47,540 bases of DNA from positions 1 through 47,540 of the forward strand of contig CAUADW010000004.1 of assembly GCA_958427895.1 (NCBI GenBank), given 5' to 3'. This DNA is from an uncultured Collinsella sp. Lineage in GTDB: Bacteria; Actinomycetota; Coriobacteriia; Coriobacteriales; Coriobacteriaceae. Below the pieces are notes generated by a model. The model worked only from the letters and a program-made list of their open reading frames with translations, made no database searches and was not told where the DNA came from. The translations under genes and the position numbers were made by a program. This document shows, piece after piece, positions 25,341-34,089 of the stretch. Position 1 is the stretch's first letter. Each line of letters begins with the position of its first letter.

Positions 25341-26684
25341 CTAGTTGGCCATGACGCCTTCGGTCCAAGCCTCGACGTCCTCGATGCGCAGGACGTTGGC
25401 GACCTCGGCCACGCAGTCGACGCCGGCAAGCTCGGCGGCGGCAGCCTGGACGTCCTTCTCGAGCGCGCGGTGCGTCAGGAAGATGACCGAGCAGGCATCG
25501 CTGACGCCCGACTTGCCGTCTTCGACCTGGTTGATGAGCGAGATCGAGATGTTGTGCTTGGCAAAGATGTCGACTGTCTCGGACAGGGCGCCCACGCGGT
25601 CGGCGACCTTCAGGCGCACATAGTACTTGGTCTGGAGCTCGTTCATGGGCTTAAAGGCGAGGTTGTGACCATAGGGCTCAATCTCGGGCAGCGGAGCCAC
25701 GCCGCGGCTGATCTGCTCGGAGAGCGACAGGATGTCGCCCACGACGGCGCTCGCGGTGGGGAAGGAGCCTGCGCCGGCACCGTAGAACATGGTCTCACCC
25801 ACGGCGTCGCCTACCACGTAGACAGCGTTCATGGCGCCGTTGACCTTGGCAAGCATGTGGTCGGCGGGGATCAGCGTGGGATGCACACGGACGTCGACGC
25901 CGGCGTCGGTGTTGCGGGCGATGCCGAGCAGCTTAATGGTGTAGCCGAGCTCACGGGCCTGGGCGATGTCCTCGGCACCGATGGTACGGATACCCTGCTG
26001 GTACACATCGTCGGTGGTAACGCGGGTGCCAAAGCCGATGGAAGCGAGGATCGCCGTCTTGCTGGCGGCGTCGAAGCCGTCGACGTCGGCGGACGGGTCG
26101 GCCTCGGCATAGCCCTTAGCCTGTGCGTCGGCGAGCACGTCGGCGTAATCGGCGCCCTCGGCGTCCATGCGCGACAGGATGTAGTTGGTGGTGCCGTTAA
26201 GGATGCCGGCGATGGTCAGGATCTTGTTGCCCACCAGGTCATGCTCAAGCGTGCTCACGATGGGGATGCCGCCGCCGCAGCTGGCCTCGCACTTAATCTG
26301 CACGCCGCACGCGCGTGCCTTCTCGGCAAGCGTCTCGACGTGACGGCCCAGCAGGGCCTTGTTGGCAGAGACGACGTGCTTGCCGTGCTCAAAGGCAGTG
26401 GTGAAGATCTCGGTTGCGGGATGCTCGCCGCCGATGAGCTCGACGACGATGTCGACGGCGGGGTCGGTGACGATGTCGTGCCAGTCACTCGTAAAGGCCT
26501 CGCGCTCAATGCCTGCCGCCTCGGCCTGCTCCCAAGCAAGCGCGCAGGCGCGGGTCAGCTTAAGGTCGATGCCGTAGGCTGCCAGGTACTCATCGTGGTG
26601 GCTCTTGATCAGACGGGCCACGCCGCCGCCGACGGTTCCCAGACCGATGAGGCCGACGTTCACGGTGCGCAGGGGTTCGCTCAT
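25341..26684 (-). CDS. hom: Homoserine dehydrogenase with ACT domain
   Basis: Homoserine dehydrogenase of 447 residues, converting aspartate semialdehyde to homoserine with NAD(P)H in threonine and methionine synthesis. The N-terminal Rossmann domain has GLIGLGTVGGGV, and HVVSANKALLG follows. The catalytic domain shows CEASCGGGIPIV, ILNGTTNYIL, GYAEADPSADVDGFDAASK and YGAGAGSFPTASAVVGDI. The last 80 residues form a regulatory ACT domain (YYVRLKVADRVGALSETV), the usual site of threonine feedback. The ATG follows AAGGAG with six bases spacing. It is a single gene, divergent from the branched-chain amino acid transporter operon. Confidence 0.95.
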   Translation of the reverse strand: MSEPLRTVNVGLIGLGTVGGGVARLIKSHHDEYLAAYGIDLKLTRACALAWEQAEAAGIEREAFTSDWHDIVTDPAVDIVVELIGGEHPATEIFTTAFEHGKHVVSANKALLGRHVETLAEKARACGVQIKCEASCGGGIPIVSTLEHDLVGNKILTIAGILNGTTNYILSRMDAEGADYADVLADAQAKGYAEADPSADVDGFDAASKTAILASIGFGTRVTTDDVYQQGIRTIGAEDIAQARELGYTIKLLGIARNTDAGVDVRVHPTLIPADHMLAKVNGAMNAVYVVGDAVGETMFYGAGAGSFPTASAVVGDILSLSEQISRGVAPLPEIEPYGHNLAFKPMNELQTKYYVRLKVADRVGALSETVDIFAKHNISISLINQVEDGKSGVSDACSVIFLTHRALEKDVQAAAAELAGVDCVAEVANVLRIEDVEAWTEGVMAN

Positions 26685-26934
26685 AGATAGCTCCTTCGTG
26701 CATCTTATGGATGGATTAACCGCTTAAAGGTTGAGTGCATTCTAGCGTGAACCGAGGGCGCGTGCTCGCCAGGCAACAGGAGTCGCACAAAACGGCACCC
26801 CCGAAACGCTGCGGAAACATTGGAAACATGCTCGCTACAAACGAAACTCCGTAACAAACTGTCAACGTTTGCGCCATAAGGTTTGCCCCGTACCGCAAGA
26901 CGGCCGCACTGCGGCCAGCGAAAAGGGGGACACC

Positions 26935-28101
26935 ATGTTCAACATCAACAGCACGCTCAGCCGTAGGAACTTTCTCGCCGGTGCCGCGGCGCTCGGCAGC
27001 ACCGTGGCACTCGCTGGTTGCTCGTCGGGTGGCTCGGAGGGCGGCTCCGCCGATGACGGCAAGACCTTCAAGATCGGTGTCATCGGCCCTCTGACCGGCG
27101 CCGCGGCAACCTATGGCGTTTCGGCCGAGAAGGGTGCCAAGCTCGCCGCCAAGGATTTCTCGACCAAGGACCTCAAACTCTCGCTTAAGTCCGAGGATGA
27201 CGTCGCTGACGGCGAGAAGGCTATCAACGCCTTCAATACCCTGTGCGACTGGGGCATGCAGGCTCTCGTCGGCCCCGTCACGACTGGTGCCGCCGTCGCC
27301 GTCTCGGGTGAGATCGCCGACGATATGCTCATGGTCACGCCTTCGGCCTCGTCGCTCGACGTCACCAAGGATAAGACCGCGGTCTTTCAGGTTTGCTTCA
27401 CCGATCCCACCATGGGCGCCAGCGCTGCGAAGTTCTTGGCCGAGAAGTACGCGGATGCCAAGATCGCCCTGTTCTACAACTCCGGCGATACGTACAGCTC
27501 GGGTGTTGCCGATGCCTTTGCCGAGCAGGCCAAGGAGTCCAAACTTGATATCGTCGATACCGAGACCTTTAAGGACGATTCCTCCACGAGCTTTACCAAC
27601 CAGCTCACCAAGGCCAAGGAGGCCGGCGCCACGCTCATCTTTGCGCCGATCTACTACACGCCGGCGTCCGTTTTGCTCAAGAACGCCAAGGACATGGGCT
27701 ACGACATGACCCTCATGGGTACCGACGGCATGGACGGCCTGCTCTCTGTGGAAGGCTTCGATACCTCTCTTGCCGAGGGCGTGCTGCTTATGACCCCGTT
27801 CTCTGCCGACGACGAGAAGAATGCCGACTTCGTCAAGGCATATAAGGACGCCTACGACGAGACGCCTAACCAGTTTGCCGCCGACGCCTACGATTGCGTC
27901 CACGCAATCGTCGAGGCTATCGATAAAGCGGGCATCGACCTTACGGCCGACGGCGCCGACATTGCCGGCGACCTTGCCAAGGCCATGCGCAAGATCAAGA
28001 TCGACGGCCTGACCGGCGAGCTAACGTGGAATGACGAAGGTCAGGTCGAAAAGCCTGCTACGGCCTATGTGATTCAGGACGGTAAGTACATCGCCGCCTA
28101 A
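26935..28101 (+). CDS. livK: Branched-chain amino acid ABC transporter substrate-binding lipoprotein 1
   Basis: Periplasmic-binding-protein-like receptor of 388 residues of the LivJ/LivK type. The signal peptide has a twin arginine (SRRNFLAGAAALG) and a lipobox (LAGC), so it is probably a Tat-exported lipoprotein. The mature part begins FKIGVIGPLTGAAATYGVSAEKGAKLAAKDF and contains GPVTTGAAVAVSGE and FTDPTMGASAAKF, typical ligand-binding stretches. The ATG at 26935 follows AAAAGGGGGA. It is a close paralogue of the next gene and precedes livHMGF. A separate promoter for each receptor is likely given the 270-base gap between them. Confidence 0.92.
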   Translation: MFNINSTLSRRNFLAGAAALGSTVALAGCSSGGSEGGSADDGKTFKIGVIGPLTGAAATYGVSAEKGAKLAAKDFSTKDLKLSLKSEDDVADGEKAINAFNTLCDWGMQALVGPVTTGAAVAVSGEIADDMLMVTPSASSLDVTKDKTAVFQVCFTDPTMGASAAKFLAEKYADAKIALFYNSGDTYSSGVADAFAEQAKESKLDIVDTETFKDDSSTSFTNQLTKAKEAGATLIFAPIYYTPASVLLKNAKDMGYDMTLMGTDGMDGLLSVEGFDTSLAEGVLLMTPFSADDEKNADFVKAYKDAYDETPNQFAADAYDCVHAIVEAIDKAGIDLTADGADIAGDLAKAMRKIKIDGLTGELTWNDEGQVEKPATAYVIQDGKYIAA

Positions 28102-28371
28102 GTGCATATACATCGAGACCGGCGGGCCGTTTTATTCAGGGCAAGGACGCCTGTAACAGAACGGAAACATTACTTTCACACAATAAAGTGGCTAAACTGC
28201 ATAAACCGACAGGAATACGCAGAATTATGGATAAATGGACAAAACAAAAGAAAAGTTGAAATAATCGCCACTTTTCTCAACTAAAGCGTCTACTATTTTG
28301 CGAACGCCGAACACGGCGAAGGATGGCCTGTCGGGTAACCGAAACCCGACGAGATTTGAGAGGAGAGCCGC

Positions 28372-29559
28372 ATGTCGAGCCTCACCGGTAAGTCATTGAA
28401 CCCTGTTATGAATCGCAGGAGCGTTATCGCGAGCGCAGCAGGTCTGGGGGCGATGTCCATTCTAGCTGGCTGCTCCTCCAACGGCGGCGATAGCGGTTCC
28501 GCGTCGGGCGACGCTTCGTTTAAGATCGGCACCATCGGCCCGCTGACCGGTGCCAACGCGTCCTACGGCAAGTCCGTTACACAGGCTGTCGAGCTTGGCT
28601 GCAAGGATTTCTCGACCAAGGAGCTGCCGCTTGTCAGCAAGGCCGAGGACGACCAGGCTGACGGCGAGAAGGCCGTCAACGCCTTCAACACCCTGCTCGA
28701 CTGGGGCATGCAGGCCCTTGTCGGTCCGACCACCACGGGTGCGTCGGTCGCCGTTGCTGCTGAGTGCGGTAACGACCCCGAGACGTTCATGATTACCCCG
28801 TCCGCGTCCTCCGAGGACGTTACCAAGGGCAAGGATTGCGTCTTCCAGGTTTGCTTTACCGACCCCAACCAAGGTGTCAACGCTGCCAAGTTCCTGGCGC
28901 AGAAGTATGCGAACGAGAAGTTCGTGCTGTTCTATAACTCCGGCGACGCCTATTCTTCGGGCATCGCAGATTCCTTTAAGGCCCAGGCCGCTAAGTCTAA
29001 GCTTGAGATTGTCGACGAGGAGACCTTTAAGGACGACTCCGCCACGAGCTTTACCAACCAGCTGACCAAGGCCAAGCAGGCAGGCGCCACCATGATCTTT
29101 GCGCCGATCTACTACACGCCGGCGTCCGTCCTGCTCAAGAACGCCAAGGACATGGGCTACGACGTCAAGATGATGGGCTGCGACGGCATGGATGGCATCC
29201 TGGGCGTTGAGGGCTTCGACACCTCTCTTGCCGAGGGTCTGCTGCTCATGACCCCGTTTTCCGCCGACGACGAGAAGAACGCCGACTTCGTCAACGCTTA
29301 CAAAGATAAGTACGGCGATACCCCCGACCAGTTTGCCGCCGACGCCTACGACGGCGTGCATGCTGTGGTCGAGGCTCTCAAGGAGGCCGGCCTGGGTGTC
29401 GACGCCGATCCCACCGAGGTTGCCGAGAAGCTTCCCGAGGCTATGCGCAACATTACTGTTGACGGCCTGACTGGCAAGCTCTCCTGGAACGACAAGGGCC
29501 AGGTCCAGAAGGAGCCCACGGCGTACGTCATCACCGATGGCAAGTACGTACAGGCCTAA
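28372..29559 (+). CDS. livK: Branched-chain amino acid ABC transporter substrate-binding lipoprotein 2
   Basis: Second LivK-type receptor, 395 residues, closely similar to the preceding one along its whole length. Long segments are identical, for example around FAPIYYTPASVLLKNAKDMG, while the ligand-pocket region differs (GPTTTGASVAVAAECGND). The signal peptide has paired arginines (MNRRSVIASAAGLG) and a lipobox LAGC. The ATG at 28372 follows GAGAGGAGAG. Tandem paralogous receptors sharing one permease usually differ in ligand, here probably different branched-chain amino acids; this is an inference. A hairpin separates it from livH. Confidence 0.92.
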   Translation: MSSLTGKSLNPVMNRRSVIASAAGLGAMSILAGCSSNGGDSGSASGDASFKIGTIGPLTGANASYGKSVTQAVELGCKDFSTKELPLVSKAEDDQADGEKAVNAFNTLLDWGMQALVGPTTTGASVAVAAECGNDPETFMITPSASSEDVTKGKDCVFQVCFTDPNQGVNAAKFLAQKYANEKFVLFYNSGDAYSSGIADSFKAQAAKSKLEIVDEETFKDDSATSFTNQLTKAKQAGATMIFAPIYYTPASVLLKNAKDMGYDVKMMGCDGMDGILGVEGFDTSLAEGLLLMTPFSADDEKNADFVNAYKDKYGDTPDQFAADAYDGVHAVVEALKEAGLGVDADPTEVAEKLPEAMRNITVDGLTGKLSWNDKGQVQKEPTAYVITDGKYVQA

Positions 29560-29591
29560 TTGGCCGCCTTACATAGAGCGGTTTTGATCCC

Positions 29592-29621
29592 AAGCAGGGG
29601 AGGTTTTGGCCTTCCCTGCTT
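29592..29621 (+). terminator. Intercistronic stem-loop between receptor 2 and livH
   Basis: AAGCAGGGGAGG pairs with CTTCCCTGCTT around TTTTGGC. No T-run follows (GCTTGGTATC). In solute-transporter operons such hairpins often stabilise the receptor mRNA and thin out downstream transcription. Confidence 0.5.
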
Positions 29622-29698
29622 GCTTGGTATCTAGGGACAGTGTAACGTCCCTGTTTCATACATTAACTGGAAACCTATTCGAAAGGGGGATGTGGAAC

Positions 29699-30580
29699 AT
29701 GACGGTCTTTATCCAATACCTGGTCAACGGCCTGTCCATGGGCAGCGTCTACGCCATCATCGCGTTGGGCTACACCATGGTCTACGGTATCGCCAAGATG
29801 CTGAACTTCGCTCACGGCGATGTCATCATGGTCGGTGCCTATGTCTCGTTCTGTGCCACGTCGTATCTCGGCCTTCCGGGCTGGGCATCTGTAATTCTTT
29901 CTTGTGTGGTCTGTACCGTTCTCGGTGTTCTCATCGAGGGTCTGGCATACAAGCCGCTGCGCCAAGCAGGCCCGCTGGCCGTTCTGATCACGGCTATCGG
30001 CGTGTCTTACTTCCTGCAGAACGCCGCGCAGCTTCTGTGGGGCGCCACGCCCAAGAACTTCACTTCGCTCGTCACCTTCCAGGTGCCGGAGTTCTTGGCC
30101 AAGTTCAACGTGAGCGCCGTCTCGCTCGTCACCATCGTCGCCTGCCTGGTTATCATGGCCGGCCTGATGTTCTTTACAGGTAAGACCAAGATGGGCAAGG
30201 CCATGCGCGCCGTGTCCGAGGACAAGGCTGCCGCTCAGCTCATGGGCATCAACGTCAACCGCACCATTTCGATGACGTTTGCCATCGGCTCTGCCCTTGC
30301 CGCCATCGCCGGCGTGCTGCTGTGCTCCTACTCGCCGGTGCTGCAGCCCACGACGGGTGCTATGCCTGGCATCAAGGCCTTCGACGCCGCTGTCTTCGGT
30401 GGCATCGGCTCCATCCCCGGCGCTTTTGTCGGTGGCATTCTCATCGGCATCATCGAGGCGATGGCGCAGGCTTACATTTCCACGAGCCTTGCCAACTCCA
30501 TCGTCTTTGGTGTTTTGATCATCGTCCTGCTCGTCAAGCCTGCCGGCCTCTTGGGCAAGTACGTCCCCGAGAAGGTGTAG
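29699..30580 (+). CDS. livH: Branched-chain amino acid ABC transporter permease LivH
   Basis: Inner-membrane permease of 293 residues of the LivH family, with eight or so helices beginning MTVFIQYLVNGLSMGSVYA. It carries the family signatures LGYTMVYGIAKMLNFAHGD and FDAAVFGGIGSIPGAFVGG. It pairs with LivM to form the channel. I chose the ATG at 29699, nine bases after AAGGGGG; an ATG at 29690 is too close to that site. Its stop is nine bases before livM. Confidence 0.94.
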   Translation: MTVFIQYLVNGLSMGSVYAIIALGYTMVYGIAKMLNFAHGDVIMVGAYVSFCATSYLGLPGWASVILSCVVCTVLGVLIEGLAYKPLRQAGPLAVLITAIGVSYFLQNAAQLLWGATPKNFTSLVTFQVPEFLAKFNVSAVSLVTIVACLVIMAGLMFFTGKTKMGKAMRAVSEDKAAAQLMGINVNRTISMTFAIGSALAAIAGVLLCSYSPVLQPTTGAMPGIKAFDAAVFGGIGSIPGAFVGGILIGIIEAMAQAYISTSLANSIVFGVLIIVLLVKPAGLLGKYVPEKV

Positions 30581-30589
30581 GTGAGCGTT

Positions 30590-31669
30590 ATGAAGTTTCT
30601 TAAAGACAAGCAGACGCGTCACGACTTTGTTACGTACGCCATGTGCGTTGTGGCGTTCGCCATCGTGTTCTTTATGCAGTCCAACCACATGATCCCGCGC
30701 ATGATTGCTGGTCAGTTGGTTCCTATTACGGCCTACATCGTCATGGCCATTTCCCTCAACCTTGTCGTCGGCATCGCGGGCGACCTGTCGCTGGGCCATG
30801 CGGGCTTTATGAGTGTCGGCGCCTACACGGGCATCGTCACCGCCGTCGCGCTGGAGAGCGCCGTTCCCTCCGATCCGGTGCGCCTTATCATCAGCATCGT
30901 GGTCGGCGCTATCGCCGCTGCCATCTTGGGCTTCTTGATTGGTATCCCGGTCCTGCGCCTGAGCGGCGATTACCTGGCTATCGTGACGCTGGCCTTTGGC
31001 GAGATCATCAAAGAGATCGTCACCTGCCTCATTGTGGGCGTCGACTCCCGCGGCCTGCACGTGATCTTTAACATCACGGGCAACTCTACGATCGACGACC
31101 TGCACCTGCTCGAGGACGGCACCGCCATCATCAAGGGCGCCCAGGGCGCCTCGGGCGTGTCGACGTACTCGACCTTCCTCGCCGGTGCCATCCTGGTCAT
31201 GGTCGCACTCGTGATCGTGCTCAACCTGGTTCGCAGCCGTACCGGCCGTGCCATTATGGCCGTGCGCGATAACAAGATTGCAGCCGAGTCCGTAGGCATC
31301 TCCGTCACCGAGTACCGCATGATCGCCTTCGTGGTTTCCGCTGCCCTCGCCGGTGCTGCCGGAGCCCTCTTCGGCGGTAACTTCTCGCAGCTCTCCGCCA
31401 CCAAGTTCGACTTCAACACGTCCATTCTCATCCTGGTGTTCGTGGTCCTGGGCGGTCTGGGCAATATGCGCGGCTCCGTCATCGCGGCGGCGCTACTCAC
31501 GGTGCTTCCCGAGCTGCTTCGTCAGTTCTCGGACTACCGCATGCTCATCTACGCCATCGTGCTGATCCTGGTCATGATTTTTACCAACAACCCGCAGCTC
31601 AAGGCGTTCTTCGGTCGCGTCAAGGACCGCTTTGCTTCCAAGAAGGAGGTGGCAGCCGATGCCCAGTAA
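30590..31669 (+). CDS. livM: Branched-chain amino acid ABC transporter permease LivM
   Basis: Inner-membrane permease of 359 residues of the LivM family, with ten or so helices and the signatures ISLNLVVGIAGDLSLGHAGF, LRLSGDYLAIVTLAFGEI and GRAIMAVRDNKIAAESVGI. The start is uncertain: the ATG at 30590 follows GGTGA with good spacing, and a GTG at 30581 directly after the livH stop is also in frame. It has a loop of about 50 residues after the LIVGVDSRG segment that is a little longer than usual. Its stop overlaps livG by 11 bases. Confidence 0.94.
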   Translation: MKFLKDKQTRHDFVTYAMCVVAFAIVFFMQSNHMIPRMIAGQLVPITAYIVMAISLNLVVGIAGDLSLGHAGFMSVGAYTGIVTAVALESAVPSDPVRLIISIVVGAIAAAILGFLIGIPVLRLSGDYLAIVTLAFGEIIKEIVTCLIVGVDSRGLHVIFNITGNSTIDDLHLLEDGTAIIKGAQGASGVSTYSTFLAGAILVMVALVIVLNLVRSRTGRAIMAVRDNKIAAESVGISVTEYRMIAFVVSAALAGAAGALFGGNFSQLSATKFDFNTSILILVFVVLGGLGNMRGSVIAAALLTVLPELLRQFSDYRMLIYAIVLILVMIFTNNPQLKAFFGRVKDRFASKKEVAADAQ

Positions 31670-32519
31670 ATTTGAGTTCAAGAAGGGCAAGATGGTCCCG
31701 TATCCTTCTGGCGCCATCGTTCCCGATCGTGACCTGGGCGAGCGCCCTGCACTCGAGTGCATCCACCTGGGCATTGAGTTCGGTGGCCTTAAGGCAGTCG
31801 ACGACTTTAGCCTGACTATCGGCAAGACCGAGATCGCCGGTCTGATCGGTCCCAACGGCGCCGGCAAGACCACGGTCTTCAACCTGCTCACCAAGGTGTA
31901 CCAGCCCACGCATGGCACCATCCTGCTCGACGGCGAGGACACTTCGGGCAAGTCGGTCTACCAGGTCAACCGCATGGGTATTGCCCGTACCTTCCAGAAC
32001 ATTCGCCTATTCAACACCATGACGGTGGAGGATAACGTCAAGGTCGGCCTGCACAACCAGGAGCGCTACTCCGGCTTTGAGGGCGTGCTGCGCCTGCCGA
32101 CGTATTGGAAGCACGAGAAGGCCGCCCACGAGCGCGCCATGGAGCTGCTGTCCATTTTTGACATGGAGCACCTGGCAAATGAACAGGCCGGCTCGCTTCC
32201 TTACGGCGCTCAGCGCCGTCTGGAGATCGTCCGCGCGCTTGCCACTAACCCCAAGCTGCTGCTGCTCGACGAGCCTGCCGCCGGCATGAACCCGTCCGAG
32301 ACCGCAGAGCTCATGGCGAACATCGTCAAGATTCGCGACACCTTCGGCATCGCCATCATGCTTATCGAGCATGATATGTCGCTCGTTATGAACATCTGCG
32401 AGGGCATCTGCGTGCTTAACTTTGGCAAGGTTATCGCCAAGGGTACGGCGGAGGAAATCCAGAACAACGACGCCGTTATCGAGGCGTATCTGGGTAAGCA
32501 GGATAAGGGGGAGAACTAA
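31659..32519 (+). CDS. livG: Branched-chain amino acid ABC transporter ATP-binding protein LivG
   Basis: ABC ATPase of 286 residues. Walker A is GPNGAGKTT, the Q-loop lies in RTFQNIRLF, the signature is the variant LPYGAQRRLEI, Walker B is LLLLDEPAAGMNPSE and the H-loop is in LIEHDMSLV; these are LivG hallmarks. An extra hydrophilic N-terminal stretch of about 30 residues precedes the domain. The ATG at 31659 follows AAGGAGGTGG inside the end of livM, so translation is coupled. It energises LivHM together with LivF. Confidence 0.95.
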   Translation: MPSKFEFKKGKMVPYPSGAIVPDRDLGERPALECIHLGIEFGGLKAVDDFSLTIGKTEIAGLIGPNGAGKTTVFNLLTKVYQPTHGTILLDGEDTSGKSVYQVNRMGIARTFQNIRLFNTMTVEDNVKVGLHNQERYSGFEGVLRLPTYWKHEKAAHERAMELLSIFDMEHLANEQAGSLPYGAQRRLEIVRALATNPKLLLLDEPAAGMNPSETAELMANIVKIRDTFGIAIMLIEHDMSLVMNICEGICVLNFGKVIAKGTAEEIQNNDAVIEAYLGKQDKGEN

Positions 32520-33233
32520 ATGGCAGAGCCGATGCTTTCCGTCTACAACATCAACGTCTGGTACGGCGCCATCCACGCCATCAAGGACATCTCCTTTAAC
32601 GTTAACGAGGGCGAGATCGTGGCCTTGATTGGTGCCAACGGTGCCGGCAAGTCCACAACGCTCAAGACCGTCTCGGGCCTGCTGCGCTCCAAGACCGGCT
32701 CCATCAAGTTTATGGGCGAGGACATTACCCATACGCCCGCTGATAAGCTGGTTGGTAAGGGCCTGGCTCAGGTTCCCGAGGGTCGTCGCGCCTTTTTGCA
32801 GATGACGGTCGAGGAGAACCTGGAGATGGGCGCCTATACACAGCCCAAGTCCACAATTGCTCCGGGCCTGGAGCGCGTCTACGAGCAGTTCCCGCGCCTG
32901 AAGGAACGTCGTCGCCAGGTCGCCGGCACCCTTTCGGGCGGCGAGCAGCAGATGCTCGTTATGGGGCGCGCCCTTATGAGTAACCCCAAACTGCTTATGC
33001 TCGACGAACCTTCCATGGGTCTGGCACCGATTCTGATCGAACAGATCTTCCAGATTGTCGAGGACCTGCACAAGGCCGGCACCACGGTGCTTCTGGTCGA
33101 GCAAAACGCGCAGATGGCGCTTTCCATCGCCACACGCGGTTACGTGCTCGAGACCGGCAAGATCACCATGACCGGCACCGGCCAAGAGCTCCTGCACGAC
33201 GACAACGTCCGCAAGGCCTATCTGGGTGGTTAA
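32520..33233 (+). CDS. livF: Branched-chain amino acid ABC transporter ATP-binding protein LivF
   Basis: ABC ATPase of 237 residues with Walker A GANGAGKST, the LivF-typical VPEGRRAFLQMTVEENLEMG, signature LSGGEQQML, Walker B LLMLDEPSMGLAPI and H-loop region LLVEQNAQMAL. The start codon directly abuts the livG stop and follows GGGGGAG. It is the last gene of the transporter operon and is followed by a strong terminator. Confidence 0.95.
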   Translation: MAEPMLSVYNINVWYGAIHAIKDISFNVNEGEIVALIGANGAGKSTTLKTVSGLLRSKTGSIKFMGEDITHTPADKLVGKGLAQVPEGRRAFLQMTVEENLEMGAYTQPKSTIAPGLERVYEQFPRLKERRRQVAGTLSGGEQQMLVMGRALMSNPKLLMLDEPSMGLAPILIEQIFQIVEDLHKAGTTVLLVEQNAQMALSIATRGYVLETGKITMTGTGQELLHDDNVRKAYLGG

Positions 33234-33243
33234 TCCATTCAAC

Positions 33244-33281
33244 AAAGGGGGCGCTGACCAACCCGGTCAGCGCCCCCTTTT
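33244..33281 (+). terminator. Intrinsic terminator of the liv operon
   Basis: GGGGGCGCTGACC and GGTCAGCGCCCCC form a 13-bp perfect stem with a short loop, preceded by AAA and followed by TTTT. Confidence 0.93.
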
Positions 33282-33350
33282 AAGTTGCGGTGGAATAGGG
33301 ACTAAATGGGAGTCTCAGAGGCCAAAAGAGTCCCTATTCCACCGCAACTT
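33282..33350. repeat. Perfect 22-bp palindrome with 25-nt loop
   Basis: The 22 bases at 33282-33303 are the exact reverse complement of those at 33329-33350; each arm contains TTGCGGTGGAATAGGG or its complement. It begins immediately after the liv terminator and ends 58 bases before cutC. Perfect arms of this length with a non-T-rich end suggest a mobile or repetitive palindromic element rather than a terminator. Confidence 0.75.
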
Positions 33351-33408
33351 CATGGGGATGTGTGACAATGCCCGTCGGAAAACATCTGCTGTCTTTGGGG
33401 GTCTATCT

Positions 33409-34086
33409 ATGGTGTACGAGTTTTGTGCCGAGAACTTTGAGCGGGTGCCGGCGGCTATCGATGCCGGTGCAAGGCGTATTGAACTGTGCGACAACCTTGC
33501 CGTCGGTGGCACTACACCCTCGGCCGGTGTTATCAGCGCTACAGTCAGCTATGCTCACGAGCATGACGCGCGAGTGATGTGCATGATTCGTCCGCGTGGC
33601 GGTGACTTTCATTACAACCAAGACGAGCTGCGCATGATGGAGATGGACCTGGGCCTTGCCGTAAGCGCCGGCGTTGACGGCTTGGTCTTTGGCAGCTGCA
33701 AGCCCTGCGCTGGCGGATGGGCGCTCGACGAGCTTACGTTGGGCGCCCTCGTGATGGCCGCGGGCTGCGCGACCGAGGAATGCAAGCGTGAGCCCATCGA
33801 CATCACCTTCCACATGGCGTTTGATCAGCTCTCGCCCGAGGCTCAGCTCGACGCGATTGACATACTCGTCGACTGCGGCATCACACGCATCTTGACGCAT
33901 GGCGGCGCTGCCGGTACGCCGATCGAGGACAACTTCGAAAACCTGGCCCGCTTGATCGAGTATGCGGGCGATCGCTTGACCATCCTTCCCGGCGGCGGCA
34001 TTTCCACGGCCAACCGCGATACCGTGGCGGCGGCACTGGGCGTCTCCGAGCTCCATGGCACAAGGATCGTACCGCTGGAGGTGTAG
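33409..34086 (+). CDS. cutC: CutC family protein
   Basis: CutC family TIM-barrel protein of 225 residues. It starts MVYEFCAENFERVPAAIDAGARRIELCDNL and carries the hallmark stretches GGTTPSAGVI, VMCMIRPRGGDFHY, DGLVFGSC, ITFHMAFDQ and ITRILTHGGAAGTPIE. CutC was linked to copper homeostasis, but its enzymatic role is unclear. The ATG at 33409 follows GGGGG with seven bases spacing; a longer frame runs back through the palindrome and is not used. It is followed after three bases by a DUF4931 gene, suggesting a shared function. Confidence 0.9.
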   Translation: MVYEFCAENFERVPAAIDAGARRIELCDNLAVGGTTPSAGVISATVSYAHEHDARVMCMIRPRGGDFHYNQDELRMMEMDLGLAVSAGVDGLVFGSCKPCAGGWALDELTLGALVMAAGCATEECKREPIDITFHMAFDQLSPEAQLDAIDILVDCGITRILTHGGAAGTPIEDNFENLARLIEYAGDRLTILPGGGISTANRDTVAAALGVSELHGTRIVPLEV

Positions 34087-34089
34087 CCC

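Noticed and set aside
25311..26690. 459-codon plus-strand frame opposite hom
   Set aside because: Mirror of the homoserine dehydrogenase gene; the real gene has a ribosome binding site and full motifs.
28102..28284. 60-codon frame between the two LivK genes
   Set aside because: It starts at a GTG with no ribosome binding site in an AT-richer promoter-like gap, and resembles no protein family.
29675..33245. Long minus-strand frames opposite livH, livM, livG and livF, and at 39441-41351 opposite relA
   Set aside because: All are shadows of conserved genes with complete motifs; the predicted products are Asp/His/Gly-rich without recognisable domains.
33226..33408. Longer N-terminus for CutC
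   Set aside because: The frame extends back through the liv terminator and the 22-bp palindrome; the ATG at 33409 has a good ribosome binding site and the family-typical start.
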